Shown: positions 57,194 through 64,000 of the stretch, piece after piece
Position numbering within the stretch: position 1 is the stretch's first letter
Layout: each line of letters starts with the position of its first letter
Assembly (NCBI RefSeq): GCF_025995235.1
Contig: NZ_BAPT01000041.1
Span: 1 to 64,000, forward strand
Reading direction: 5' to 3'
DNA length: 64,000 nt
Origin: Ameyamaea chiangmaiensis
GTDB lineage: Bacteria > Pseudomonadota > Alphaproteobacteria > Acetobacterales > Acetobacteraceae
Program-made: the position numbers and the translations under genes
Notes under the pieces: generated by a model
Databases searched by the model: none
The model's input: the letters and a program-made list of their open reading frames with translations, nothing else
What the model was told of the DNA's origin: nothing

Positions 57194-58069
57194 GTGATCA
57201 AACCCTTACGCAAAGCCGTTCTGCCCGTAGCAGGACTTGGCACCCGTTTCCTGCCGGCGACGAAGGCCATGCCCAAGGAGATGCTTCCGGTCGTCGATAA
57301 GCCGCTGATCCAGTATGCGATCGACGAGGCGCGCGAAGCGGGGATCGAGGAATTCTGCCTTATCACCGGACGCGGCAAGGACTCGCTGATCGACTATTTC
57401 GACGTCGCGTTCGAGCTTGAGACTACGCTGAAGGAGCGCGGAAAGAAGGACGCGCTTGCCGCCCTTGCGCCGTCGGGCATCAACGCCGGTTCGCTGGTCG
57501 CGGTTCGGCAGCAGGAACCGCTGGGGCTGGGCCATGCGATCTGGTGCGCGCGCTCGTTCATCGGCGACGACCCGTTTGCGATCCTGCTGCCCGACGATGT
57601 CGTGCAGGCGGAAAAAGGATGCCTCAAGCAGCTTGCCGAGGCGTATTACGAGACGGGTGGCAATGTCGTCGCCGTTGAGGAAGTGCCGCGCGAGAAGACA
57701 AACAAGTACGGTATTCTGGATGTCGGCCGCGACGATGGGCGACTGGTCGAGGTAAAGGGGCTAGTCGAAAAGCCCGATCCAAAGGACGCGCCGTCCAACC
57801 TGTCGATCATCGGACGCTACGTGCTGACCGCCGATATCATGACGCCGCTGTCGAAGCTTGAGAAAGGCGCCGGGGGCGAAGTCCAGCTGACCGACGCGAT
57901 GGCCAAGCTGATCGGAACGCAGCCGTTCCACGGGCTTCGTTACAAAGGCGAGCGCTTTGATTGCGGCGACAAGGCTGGTTTCCTTGAGGCGCAGATCGCG
58001 TTCTCGCTCCAGCGGCCCGATCTGGCGCCGTCCGTTCGTGCCTTTCTGCAAAAATATTCCGGGAACTGA
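57194..58069 (+). CDS. galU: UTP-glucose-1-phosphate uridylyltransferase
   Basis: Makes UDP-glucose, the donor for cellulose, acetan-like polysaccharides and glycolipids. The 291-residue protein has the nucleotide-binding signature KAVLPVAGLGTRFLPATKAMPKEMLPVVDKP, the IEEFCLITGRGK region, QQEPLGLGHAIWCAR, LLPDDVV and GRYVLT. All are typical of bacterial GalU. The GTG at 57194 is preferred over the TTG immediately before it because AAAGG is better spaced. The phosphomannomutase/phosphoglucomutase gene begins two bases after its stop, so they form an operon supplying sugar nucleotides. Confidence 0.96.
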   Translation: MIKPLRKAVLPVAGLGTRFLPATKAMPKEMLPVVDKPLIQYAIDEAREAGIEEFCLITGRGKDSLIDYFDVAFELETTLKERGKKDALAALAPSGINAGSLVAVRQQEPLGLGHAIWCARSFIGDDPFAILLPDDVVQAEKGCLKQLAEAYYETGGNVVAVEEVPREKTNKYGILDVGRDDGRLVEVKGLVEKPDPKDAPSNLSIIGRYVLTADIMTPLSKLEKGAGGEVQLTDAMAKLIGTQPFHGLRYKGERFDCGDKAGFLEAQIAFSLQRPDLAPSVRAFLQKYSGN

Positions 58070-58071
58070 GC

Positions 58072-59481
58072 ATGTCGTTCACGCACGCTTTTGATGCCAC
58101 GAGCCTCCGCGAGTACGATATCCGCGGTATCGTGGGAAAGACGCTTCACCCTGCGGATGCGTACGCGATTGGCCGGACGTTCGGCTCGATCGTCGCGCGC
58201 AACGGCGGTAAGTCGGTCGCCGTGGGGTACGACGGACGGCTGTCGTCGCCTGAGCTGGAGCATTCGCTTGTGCAGGGACTGGTGGCGTCGGGCATGGACG
58301 TGGTCCGCGTCGGTCGCGGACCCACGCCCATGCTGTATTTCGCCTCGGTCACGCACAAGGCCGATGGCGCGGTGATGGTGACGGGCAGCCACAATCCGCC
58401 GGACTATAACGGCTTCAAGATGATGCTGGCCAACAAGCCGTTCTTTGGCGAGCAGATCAAGGAACTCGGGCGCCTGTCCGCCGAGGGCGATGTGGTGCCG
58501 GAACACGCGGGCAACGTTCGCGATCTCGACGTTCACGCCGACTATATCGCGCGTCTGCTGAAAGACTACGACGGCGGTGAACGCACGCTCAGGGTCGTCT
58601 GGGATAACGGCAATTCGGCCGCGGGCGATGTTCTGGCGCAGCTCGTGCGCGTTCTGCCGGGCGAGCACATCGTCCTGAACCCGGATATCGATGGTACGTT
58701 CCCGGCGCATCATCCCGATCCGACCGTGGCCAAGAATCTCGAGCAGATCATCGCGGCTGTGAAGGCCGAGAAGGCCGATATCGGCATTGCGTTCGATGGC
58801 GACGCCGACCGTATCGGGGTTGTCGACAACAAGGGCCAGATTTTGTGGGGCGACCAGACGCTGGTCATCCTGGCGCGCGACGTGCTGAAGAATCATCCTG
58901 GCGGGACGATCATCGCCGACGTCAAGGCCAGCCAGGTCCTCTTCGACGAGGTCAAGGCCGCGGGCGGCACGCCGCTGATGTGGAAGACGGGCCACTCCCT
59001 CATCAAGTCGAAGATGGCCGAGACTCGCTCGCCGCTGGCCGGCGAGATGTCGGGGCACATCTTCTTTGCTGACAAGTGGTACGGCTTCGACGACGCGATT
59101 TACGCGGCTATTCGTATGTTGGGGATCGTGGCGCGCATGGATACGCCGCTGTCCGACGTCCGTGACGCGCTGCCGTCAACCATTTCCACGCCGGAACTGC
59201 GCTTTGATTGTCCCGATACACGCAAATTCGCTGTGATCGACGAGGTCGCATCGCGTCTGAAGGAGAGTGGGGCTGACGTGTCGCCGATCGACGGCGTGCG
59301 TGTGAATACTGCCGACGGCTGGTGGCTGCTGCGTGCGTCCAACACCCAGGCTGTTCTCGTCGCCCGCGCGGAAGCCCGTTCCGAAGAGGGGCTGGAGCGT
59401 CTGAAGGAGGCACTGGTCGATCAACTTGAAAAGTCGGGTATTGCCGCACCGGATTTCTCCGGCGAGAACGCGGGACACTGA
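58072..59481 (+). CDS. Phosphomannomutase/phosphoglucomutase
   Basis: Alpha-D-phosphohexomutase of 469 aa interconverting glucose-6-P/glucose-1-P and mannose-6-P/mannose-1-P; it feeds the adjacent GalU. The phosphoserine motif is MVTGSHNPPDYNGFK (Ser106), the metal-binding motif IAFDGDADRIGVVD, the sugar-binding loop GEMSGHIFF and the phosphate-binding region RASNTQAVLVARAEA. The N-terminus SLREYDIRGIVG is typical of AlgC/ManB-type enzymes. It begins two bases after galU. DUF3553 and moaA follow on the same strand. Confidence 0.95.
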   Translation: MSFTHAFDATSLREYDIRGIVGKTLHPADAYAIGRTFGSIVARNGGKSVAVGYDGRLSSPELEHSLVQGLVASGMDVVRVGRGPTPMLYFASVTHKADGAVMVTGSHNPPDYNGFKMMLANKPFFGEQIKELGRLSAEGDVVPEHAGNVRDLDVHADYIARLLKDYDGGERTLRVVWDNGNSAAGDVLAQLVRVLPGEHIVLNPDIDGTFPAHHPDPTVAKNLEQIIAAVKAEKADIGIAFDGDADRIGVVDNKGQILWGDQTLVILARDVLKNHPGGTIIADVKASQVLFDEVKAAGGTPLMWKTGHSLIKSKMAETRSPLAGEMSGHIFFADKWYGFDDAIYAAIRMLGIVARMDTPLSDVRDALPSTISTPELRFDCPDTRKFAVIDEVASRLKESGADVSPIDGVRVNTADGWWLLRASNTQAVLVARAEARSEEGLERLKEALVDQLEKSGIAAPDFSGENAGH

Positions 59482-59506
59482 CGGGCGACCGGCGGAGGGG
59501 TGGCTT

Positions 59507-59695
59507 GTGACCGGTCGGGGGGACATCCTTCGTTCGTTTTTGGAGCCCGGGCAATTCGTCCGCCATCCCGCGCACCCGGAGTGGGGGCGCGGGCAGGTTC
59601 AATCTGCGGTGGCGAACCGGGTGACGGTCAATTTCGAGCATCAGGGCAAAGTCCTGATCGACGCGGCGATCGTGACGTTGTCGCCGATCGACTGA
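59507..59695 (+). CDS. DUF3553 small protein
   Basis: Protein of 62 aa. EPGQFVRHPAHPEWGRGQVQSAVANRVTVNFEHQGK is the DUF3553 pattern (V-x-H-P-x-x-P-x-W-G-x-G-Q-V-Q-S and V-N-F-E-H-x-G-K), a short beta-barrel-like fold resembling the Tudor tail of UvrD/CarD-type proteins. The GTG at 59507 follows GGAGGGG at seven bases. The function is unknown; the similarity to the UvrD tail suggests binding to RNA polymerase or nucleic acid, but that is inference. It lies 25 bases after the mutase gene. Confidence 0.85.
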   Translation: MTGRGDILRSFLEPGQFVRHPAHPEWGRGQVQSAVANRVTVNFEHQGKVLIDAAIVTLSPID

Positions 59696-59738
59696 GGGCG
59701 GTTTTGCACCGGTCGCCGCTCCGCACTATGTGTGTCTG

Positions 59739-60752
59739 ATGATGCAGAGCTTTTCCGACACGCAGGGCCGCCACATCAGCTATCTCCGGGTGTCGGTGAC
59801 GGACCGGTGCGACATGCGCTGCGTCTATTGCATGTCCGAGGACATGGTGTTCCTGCCGCGCGACGACGTGCTGAGCTTCGAGGAAATGGAGCGCCTCTGC
59901 GGCGTCTTCATCCGTTCTGGCGTGCGTCGGATGCGCATAACGGGCGGCGAGCCGCTGGTGCGCCGTGACGTGCTCGGTTTCTTTACGTCATTAGGCACAT
60001 GGCTGGGCCGACCGGCCGGGCAACCGGGACTTGATGAACTGACTCTGACGACCAACGGATCGCTTCTCGCGGAGTATGCTGATGGGCTGCGGCGCGCCGG
60101 GGTGCGCCGGGTGAACGTCAGTCTGGATTCGCTCGATCCGGCGCGGTTTGCGGCGGTCACACGCCGGGGGAAACTCGACAAGACGCTTGCGGGCGTGAAG
60201 GCCGCGCGGGCGGCGGGCCTGGACGTACGCATCAACACGGTTGCCATGGCGGGCGTCAATGATGACGAATTCGATGACCTGATCCGATGGTGCGGTGAGG
60301 TTGGCACCGATCTGTGTCTGATCGAGACGATGCCCATGGGGAACGTCGGCGAAGACCGGGCCGAACGCTACTTGCCGCTGTCGCGGGTGCGCACGGACCT
60401 CGCACGGCGCTGGACGCTGGAGCCGGTTGCGCACCGGACCGGCGGTCCCGCGCGCTACGTCCGGATCGCGGAGACAGGGCGACGGCTGGGCTTCATCACA
60501 CCGATGACGCATAATTTCTGCGACACGTGCAATCGTGTGCGGCTGTCGTGCACCGGCACGCTCTACACCTGTCTGGGGCAGGAGGATCAGTGCGATCTGC
60601 GTGGGCCGCTGCGGGACGGGGCGACTGACACGATGTTGACCCGTCTGATCGCCGATGCCGTGGCGCGCAAGCGGAAAGGCCATGATTTCCTGATCGACCC
60701 GGCGGTGCGTGAACGCGGGCCCGCTCGCCTGATGAGTGTGACCGGCGGGTGA
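59739..60752 (+). CDS. moaA: GTP 3',8-cyclase
   Basis: Radical SAM enzyme starting molybdenum-cofactor synthesis, 337 aa. The first iron-sulfur cluster motif is TDRCDMRCVYC (Cys24, 28, 31), GGEPLVRRD follows, and the second cluster binds through FCDTCNRVRLSCTG in the C-terminal third. The protein ends in Gly-Gly, the terminal motif MoaA needs for activity. The start at 59739 is one of two adjacent ATGs; no ribosome-binding site is visible. MoaC and other cofactor genes are not nearby. A 46-base AT-rich stretch with the palindrome TGATTTAAAATCA separates it from the convergent methyltransferase gene. Confidence 0.95.
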   Translation: MMQSFSDTQGRHISYLRVSVTDRCDMRCVYCMSEDMVFLPRDDVLSFEEMERLCGVFIRSGVRRMRITGGEPLVRRDVLGFFTSLGTWLGRPAGQPGLDELTLTTNGSLLAEYADGLRRAGVRRVNVSLDSLDPARFAAVTRRGKLDKTLAGVKAARAAGLDVRINTVAMAGVNDDEFDDLIRWCGEVGTDLCLIETMPMGNVGEDRAERYLPLSRVRTDLARRWTLEPVAHRTGGPARYVRIAETGRRLGFITPMTHNFCDTCNRVRLSCTGTLYTCLGQEDQCDLRGPLRDGATDTMLTRLIADAVARKRKGHDFLIDPAVRERGPARLMSVTGG

Positions 60753-60798
60753 CGGACTCTTATCGGAACGAATGATTTAAAATCAATATATTATGACA

Positions 60799-61671
60799 TT
60801 ATTCTGAGTTTTTACGTTCACTATTCCCCGCCGAGAGAGCATCCTCCAGCGAGACGGTGAAGGCGCCGGGCGCGAGAGGTCTGGGCTGGTCGGCGGACGG
60901 CGCCCAGCCGGTCATCATCGCGAGGTGCAGCGGCATCGCGAACGTGCCGTCACTCTGAAGACGCATGACCGCCGTCGGGAACAGGGCGTGTGGCACGGAC
61001 CGCCGGTCCCGTACGACAAGCGCATTGGTCTCGCCGGCGGCGCGAAGATCGCGCAAGAGTGCCAGTCCGGTCTGATATTCCAGCATGAGCGTTTCCGCGT
61101 CCGCGACCGGCAGGGCAAAGCGTGCCCGTTGCAGGAGGCCCGCGCAGTCGCGCAACTCCGGAAAGGGGGACACACGGGCCGAGGCCCCGCCGCGCAGTTC
61201 CACTTCCGCCTCCATAAGCGTCGCACGCAGCGGCGCCAGGGTGGGCAGTACCGGCATGCTGGCGAGAAACAGTCCGTCCGGACACAAGGCATGGCGGATC
61301 TGGACCAGTGCGCCAGGCAGGTCGTTGACCCAGTGCAACGACAGATTGGCGATCACAAGGTCGAAACTGTTCGGCCCGAACGGCAGGGCTTCCTCGTCCG
61401 CGCAGACGCATGGGCCGCCCGACAGACGCGCCATGGCCGGCGAGAGATCGCACGAGATGACGTCGATACCGCGGGCGCGCAAGCGTGGCGCGACCACACC
61501 GCGACCGCCGATATCGAGTGCTCGGGTGAAGCGTCGGGTGGTGTCGTCCAGCCGTTCAAGCAGGCGTTCGGCTGCCTCGTCCAGGATCGGTTCGACCGCA
61601 CCTATGGTGCGCGCCGCCCGTTCGCGGTGTATCCTGACCGCCCGCCGATCGAATATCGTGTTGTCTTCCAT
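60799..61671 (-). CDS. Class I SAM methyltransferase, NDUFAF5/BioC-like
   Basis: Methyltransferase-fold protein of 290 aa. The start TIFDRRAVRIHRERAA is typical of the alphaproteobacterial NDUFAF5-like family; motif I is ALDIGGRGVVAPRLR (a variant of GxGxG), ISCDLSPAMARL carries the SAM-binding acid, and LVIANLSLHWVNDLPGALVQIRHAL matches the post-I region. Eukaryotic NDUFAF5 hydroxylates a complex I subunit, but the bacterial role is not proven. The ATG at 61671 is preferred over an upstream start. It diverges from comF across about 50 bases, a neighbourhood conserved in alphaproteobacteria. Confidence 0.85.
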   Translation of the reverse strand: MEDNTIFDRRAVRIHRERAARTIGAVEPILDEAAERLLERLDDTTRRFTRALDIGGRGVVAPRLRARGIDVISCDLSPAMARLSGGPCVCADEEALPFGPNSFDLVIANLSLHWVNDLPGALVQIRHALCPDGLFLASMPVLPTLAPLRATLMEAEVELRGGASARVSPFPELRDCAGLLQRARFALPVADAETLMLEYQTGLALLRDLRAAGETNALVVRDRRSVPHALFPTAVMRLQSDGTFAMPLHLAMMTGWAPSADQPRPLAPGAFTVSLEDALSAGNSERKNSE

Positions 61672-61724
61672 AGTCACGGATGTGCGCCCTTGATGCGAGC
61701 CTGCCAAGCCCTCGGTCCGACGGC

Positions 61725-62534
61725 ATGAGTGCTGTCCAACGCATACGCCGCGTGTGTCTGGCGGCCCTCGATCTTCTGCTGCCGCCGCATTGCACTGGGT
61801 GCGGTGCGGAGGTGATGGCGCATGATACGTTCTGCGCCGACTGCTTTGGGCAGATCGAGATCGTGCACACGCCGTATTGCGTTCGATGCGGCGTGCCGGT
61901 GCCGGCTGCCGGTTTTCTTAATGGCGCGAAGACGTGCGCGCGCTGCGCGTTGCGGCCGCCGCCCTGGACCGCCGCGCGGGCAGCCTTCGTGTATAACGAG
62001 CGGTCACGCGACCTGATCCTTCCGTTGAAATACGCAGACCGAACGACCAACGCGTCCGTGCTGGGCACGTTCATGAGGCGCATCGGCGCCGACCTGTTGC
62101 ATGACGCGGATCTTCTTGTGCCCGTGCCGCTTCATCGGGCGCGACTGCGACACAGACGCTACAATCAGGCGGCTCTTCTTGCCCGGGCCGTGGGCCGGCG
62201 AAGCGGGGTGCCCCTTATGGTGGATGCGCTGGTCCGGACGCGTTCGACCACGCCGCTGGCGGGCCTGGGGGCAGAGGCGCGGGCGCGGGCGGTTGCGTCC
62301 AGCATTGCGGTGCGGGAGTCCCGGCGCCATCACGTCCGCGACAGGGCGATCGTGCTGGTGGACGACGTGCTGACGACGGGCGCGACAGCCGGCGAGTGTG
62401 CGCGCGCCCTTCTGGCGGCGGGTGCGGCGCGCGTCGATCTATTGGTCGCAGCGCGCACGACCTGGTCCGAGCGCGAAGATATTTCCACGCCCGATATTGA
62501 AAATCGGAATTTTGCCGTGACATTAACCCACTGA
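61725..62534 (+). CDS. comF: ComF family phosphoribosyltransferase-like protein
   Basis: Protein of 269 aa. The N-terminal double zinc-ribbon is seen in PPHCTGCGAEV, FCADCFGQI, PYCVRCG and TCARCALRPP; the type I phosphoribosyltransferase domain follows, with LVPVPLHRARLRHRRYNQAALLARAV and the PRPP loop VLVDDVLTTGATAGECARAL. ComF is linked to DNA uptake in naturally competent bacteria; its role elsewhere is unclear. The ATG at 61725 is chosen as the start nearest to the zinc ribbon. grxC follows after 43 bases in the same direction. Confidence 0.93.
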   Translation: MSAVQRIRRVCLAALDLLLPPHCTGCGAEVMAHDTFCADCFGQIEIVHTPYCVRCGVPVPAAGFLNGAKTCARCALRPPPWTAARAAFVYNERSRDLILPLKYADRTTNASVLGTFMRRIGADLLHDADLLVPVPLHRARLRHRRYNQAALLARAVGRRSGVPLMVDALVRTRSTTPLAGLGAEARARAVASSIAVRESRRHHVRDRAIVLVDDVLTTGATAGECARALLAAGAARVDLLVAARTTWSEREDISTPDIENRNFAVTLTH

Positions 62535-62577
62535 GATACATCATGTGTCGGCCGTTGTGGGTCGGTGTGGAGAGAGA

Positions 62578-62838
62578 ATGCCCAAGATCGAGGTTTATAC
62601 CCAGCCGGGTTGCCCGTACTGCGTGCGTGCCGTTCGTCTTCTGTCGTCCAAGGGCGTCCCGTTCGAGGAGATCACGGCCCTGCACGGCACGGCCGAGCGC
62701 ACCGCCGCACGCGAGCGTTCCGGCGGCCGCACGACGGTGCCGCAGGTTTTTATCGATGGACGGTCGATCGGCGGGTGCGACGACCTGATGGCTCTCGAGC
62801 GCAGCGGGCAGCTTGATCCACTGCTTCAGGTGGCCTGA
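62578..62838 (+). CDS. grxC: Glutaredoxin 3
   Basis: Dithiol glutaredoxin of 86 aa. MPKIEVYTQPGCPYCVRAVRLL holds the CPYC redox site (Cys12/Cys15), TVPQVFIDGRSIGGCDDLMAL the cis-Pro and glutathione-binding parts. It reduces disulfides and mixed glutathione disulfides, fitting the glutathione chemistry elsewhere in the window (frmA/frmB). GGAGAGAGA precedes the ATG at 62578. comF upstream and DUF1178 downstream form the usual alphaproteobacterial cluster. Confidence 0.96.
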   Translation: MPKIEVYTQPGCPYCVRAVRLLSSKGVPFEEITALHGTAERTAARERSGGRTTVPQVFIDGRSIGGCDDLMALERSGQLDPLLQVA

Positions 62839-62861
62839 GGCCGGTTCGTCGGGAGCGACAG

Positions 62862-63317
62862 GTGATCTGTTATCGTCTTGCATGCGCCAGGGACCACACG
62901 TTCGAAGGATGGTTTCGCGACAGCGCCGCCTTTGAGTCGCAGGCGCGCATGGGGTTGGTGACGTGTCCGCAGTGTGGCGAGACGCGCGTGGATCGGGCAT
63001 TGATGGCGCCGGCCGTGCACACGCGGGGCGAATCGCCGAAGGGCGCCCCCGTGGCTGAAGAGAGCGCCGCGCCACAGGCGACAGCCCCCGCGCTTCCGGA
63101 CGCAGTGCGTGCCGCCCTCATGCGCGCGCGTGCAGAGATCGAGCGGACGTGCGAGGATGTCGGTGACGGATTTGCCGAAGAGATGGTTCGGATGCACCGC
63201 GGCGACCGTGAGCGTCGCGGCGTCTATGGCCAGACGACGGCTGAGGAGCGAGAGGCGTTGCATGACGAAGGAATCGAATTCGGCGTGCTTCCCTGGCTTC
63301 CGCGTGCGGACGGTTGA
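62862..63317 (+). CDS. DUF1178 family protein
   Basis: Protein of 151 aa. The N-terminus MICYRLACARDHTFEGWFRDSAAFE and the zinc-like pair CPQCGETRVDRALMAPAV are diagnostic of DUF1178, as is the C-terminal DVGDGFAEEMVRMHRGDRERRGVYGQTTAEEREALHDEGIEFG. Function is unknown. The start is a GTG at 62862, 23 bases after grxC. The linker of about 35 residues is rich in Ala/Pro/Glu. The next gene overlaps its 3' end by 56 bases if started at its first well-placed ATG. Confidence 0.92.
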   Translation: MICYRLACARDHTFEGWFRDSAAFESQARMGLVTCPQCGETRVDRALMAPAVHTRGESPKGAPVAEESAAPQATAPALPDAVRAALMRARAEIERTCEDVGDGFAEEMVRMHRGDRERRGVYGQTTAEEREALHDEGIEFGVLPWLPRADG

Positions 63318-63783
63318 CGCACGGCGCCCGCCGCGGCGGCTGCACGTTATCGCCCTGTGCGGCGTTCTTCTTGGCGCGGCCGCCGGACTCGTCGGGCCGG
63401 CCCGCGCGGCCGAGATCCCCGAACTCGGGCTATGGCTTTCGCAGGACCACGACGGCGTCTTTTCGATTGCCCGGTGCGGCACGCAGTTGTGCGGCCGGCT
63501 GGTGGGGATGCGCTACACGGGCGAGATGCCGCGCGACGTCAATCATAACCCCGAGTGCAACATTCAGATGCTGACCGGGTTTGAACCCACCAATGATGAC
63601 GACAAGGCTTGGGAGGGACGGATTCTCGATCCCGACAGTGGCCATGTCTATCACGCGCGGATCTGGACCCCGAAGGACGGGATCCTGAAGCTGCGTGGCT
63701 ATATCGGTATTCCGCTGTTCGGCGAGACGCAGACCTGGACACGGTTCACGGGTGCCATCGGTCCAGAGTGCAAGTTGCGCTGA
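63262..63783 (+). CDS. Exported DUF2147 protein
   Basis: Predicted periplasmic protein of 173 aa. A signal peptide (PPRRLHVIALCGVLLGAAAGL, AxA-type PARA site) is followed by the DUF2147 domain: GLWLSQDHDGVFSIARCGTQLCGRLVG, HNPECNIQMLTGF, WEGRILDPDSGHVYHARIW, ILKLRGYIGIPLFGETQTWTR. DUF2147 proteins are small beta-barrel-like exported proteins of unknown function. AGAGG before the ATG at 63262 supports this start, although a GTG at 63304 would give a more compact signal peptide. It overlaps DUF1178 by 56 bases. Confidence 0.88.
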   Translation: MTKESNSACFPGFRVRTVDARRPPRRLHVIALCGVLLGAAAGLVGPARAAEIPELGLWLSQDHDGVFSIARCGTQLCGRLVGMRYTGEMPRDVNHNPECNIQMLTGFEPTNDDDKAWEGRILDPDSGHVYHARIWTPKDGILKLRGYIGIPLFGETQTWTRFTGAIGPECKLR

Positions 63784-63864
63784 TCGGCGCTAGACTCGCA
63801 AGAGTCCGACATAAGGGACCTGCCGCCATAAGGCGGGCCCGATAAACAAGGAGACGTCGTTTCC

Positions 63865-64000
63865 ATGACCGCACGCAGCCTGCTTTCCCGTCGCCGCTTC
63901 GGACTTGGCGCTTTTGGCGCCGGTGCGCTGGGCACCCTGTCGATCACGCGCACGGCGTTTGGCGCGCCCACGCTGGACAGCGGAACCGGCGAGAACTCCG
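63865..64000 (+). CDS. Tat-exported protein of unknown function (partial)
   Basis: The last 136 bases encode the first 45 residues of a protein with a twin-arginine signal peptide: SRRRFGLGAFGAGALGTLS followed by an ending near TAFGAP. AAGGAG lies nine bases before the ATG at 63865. Nothing of the mature domain is visible apart from a few polar residues, so the family cannot be named. Tat export suggests a cofactor-containing or prefolded periplasmic protein. Confidence 0.75.
   Translation, partial: MTARSLLSRRRFGLGAFGAGALGTLSITRTAFGAPTLDSGTGENS

Noticed and set aside
56997..57197. A 66-codon open frame after tRNA-Leu
   Set aside because: No ribosome site or family similarity, and it overlaps the galU start.

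Overview
The window is GC-rich, densely packed chromosomal DNA of an alphaproteobacterium, most likely an acetic acid bacterium (Acetobacteraceae). The evidence is the set of alphaproteobacterial core genes and gene orders: recG / sdhE-mfd, bolA / J-domain / cobS-cobT, methyltransferase / comF-grxC-DUF1178, TrcR (DUF1013), DUF3553, a zinc-free L31, a NAD-type isocitrate dehydrogenase and galU next to phosphoglucomutase/phosphomannomutase. The genus cannot be fixed from the sequence alone. I see no prophage, insertion sequence, CRISPR array or rRNA operon. There is one tRNA gene (Leu, GAG anticodon).

Layout. 1-8.1 kb, all minus strand: a partial M20 dipeptidase, a large repeat-GT2-GT4 glycosyltransferase, SecB, a YegD-type Hsp70, a methyltransferase and an AdhP-like dehydrogenase. 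8.3-9.8 kb: an orphan RND-type outer-membrane factor behind an AT-rich leader. 9.8-15.2 kb, minus: the formaldehyde pair frmB/frmA, a decayed NMN adenylyltransferase, ilvE and a two-gene ABC transporter without a binding protein. 15.5-18.4 kb: an exported methyltransferase, a lipase-like lipoprotein, DUF3597 and a small Pro/Trp/His-rich exported protein. 18.4-28.2 kb: a RadC paralogue without its metal site, uvrD-prmA, pepP, NAD-IDH, a lytic transglycosylase, an ArsC-like protein, a HAD phosphatase and an intact RadC. 28.2-33.5 kb: ydcH-purE-purK, a head-to-head second ydcH, trcR, a small heat-shock gene with a probable ROSE RNA thermometer, rpmE, mscL and a small lipoprotein. 33.6-42.3 kb: secD-secF and recG (minus), sdhE-mfd (plus). 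42.3-51.4 kb: mostly accessory or unknown genes (Ser-rich protein, DUF2125-like protein, SBF transporter, CxxS thioredoxin-fold protein, ATP-grasp/alpha-E pair, DUF1217 protein, alpha/beta hydrolase, PLP decarboxylase). 51.4-64 kb: cobS-cobT, J-domain protein, bolA-lolA, lipB, tRNA-Leu, galU-pgm, DUF3553, moaA, methyltransferase / comF-grxC-DUF1178-DUF2147, and the start of a Tat-exported protein.

How the genes work together. Clear functional units are glutathione-dependent formaldehyde oxidation (frmA then frmB), the AIR carboxylation step of purine synthesis (purE/purK), Sec export (secB, secD, secF), DNA repair (recG, mfd, uvrD, radC), nucleotide-sugar supply for polysaccharide (galU, pgm) and lipoylation/envelope genes (lipB, lolA). 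Several gene pairs are coupled by 4-base ATGA overlaps (ABC ATPase/permease, purE/purK, ATP-grasp/alpha-E, bolA/lolA). The most interesting regulatory signals are the ROSE-like leader plus a palindrome over a heat-shock-type promoter before hsp20, and well-placed promoters that would make sdhE-mfd and uvrD mRNAs nearly or fully leaderless. All product names rest on reading motifs and overall family resemblance; no database search was run.
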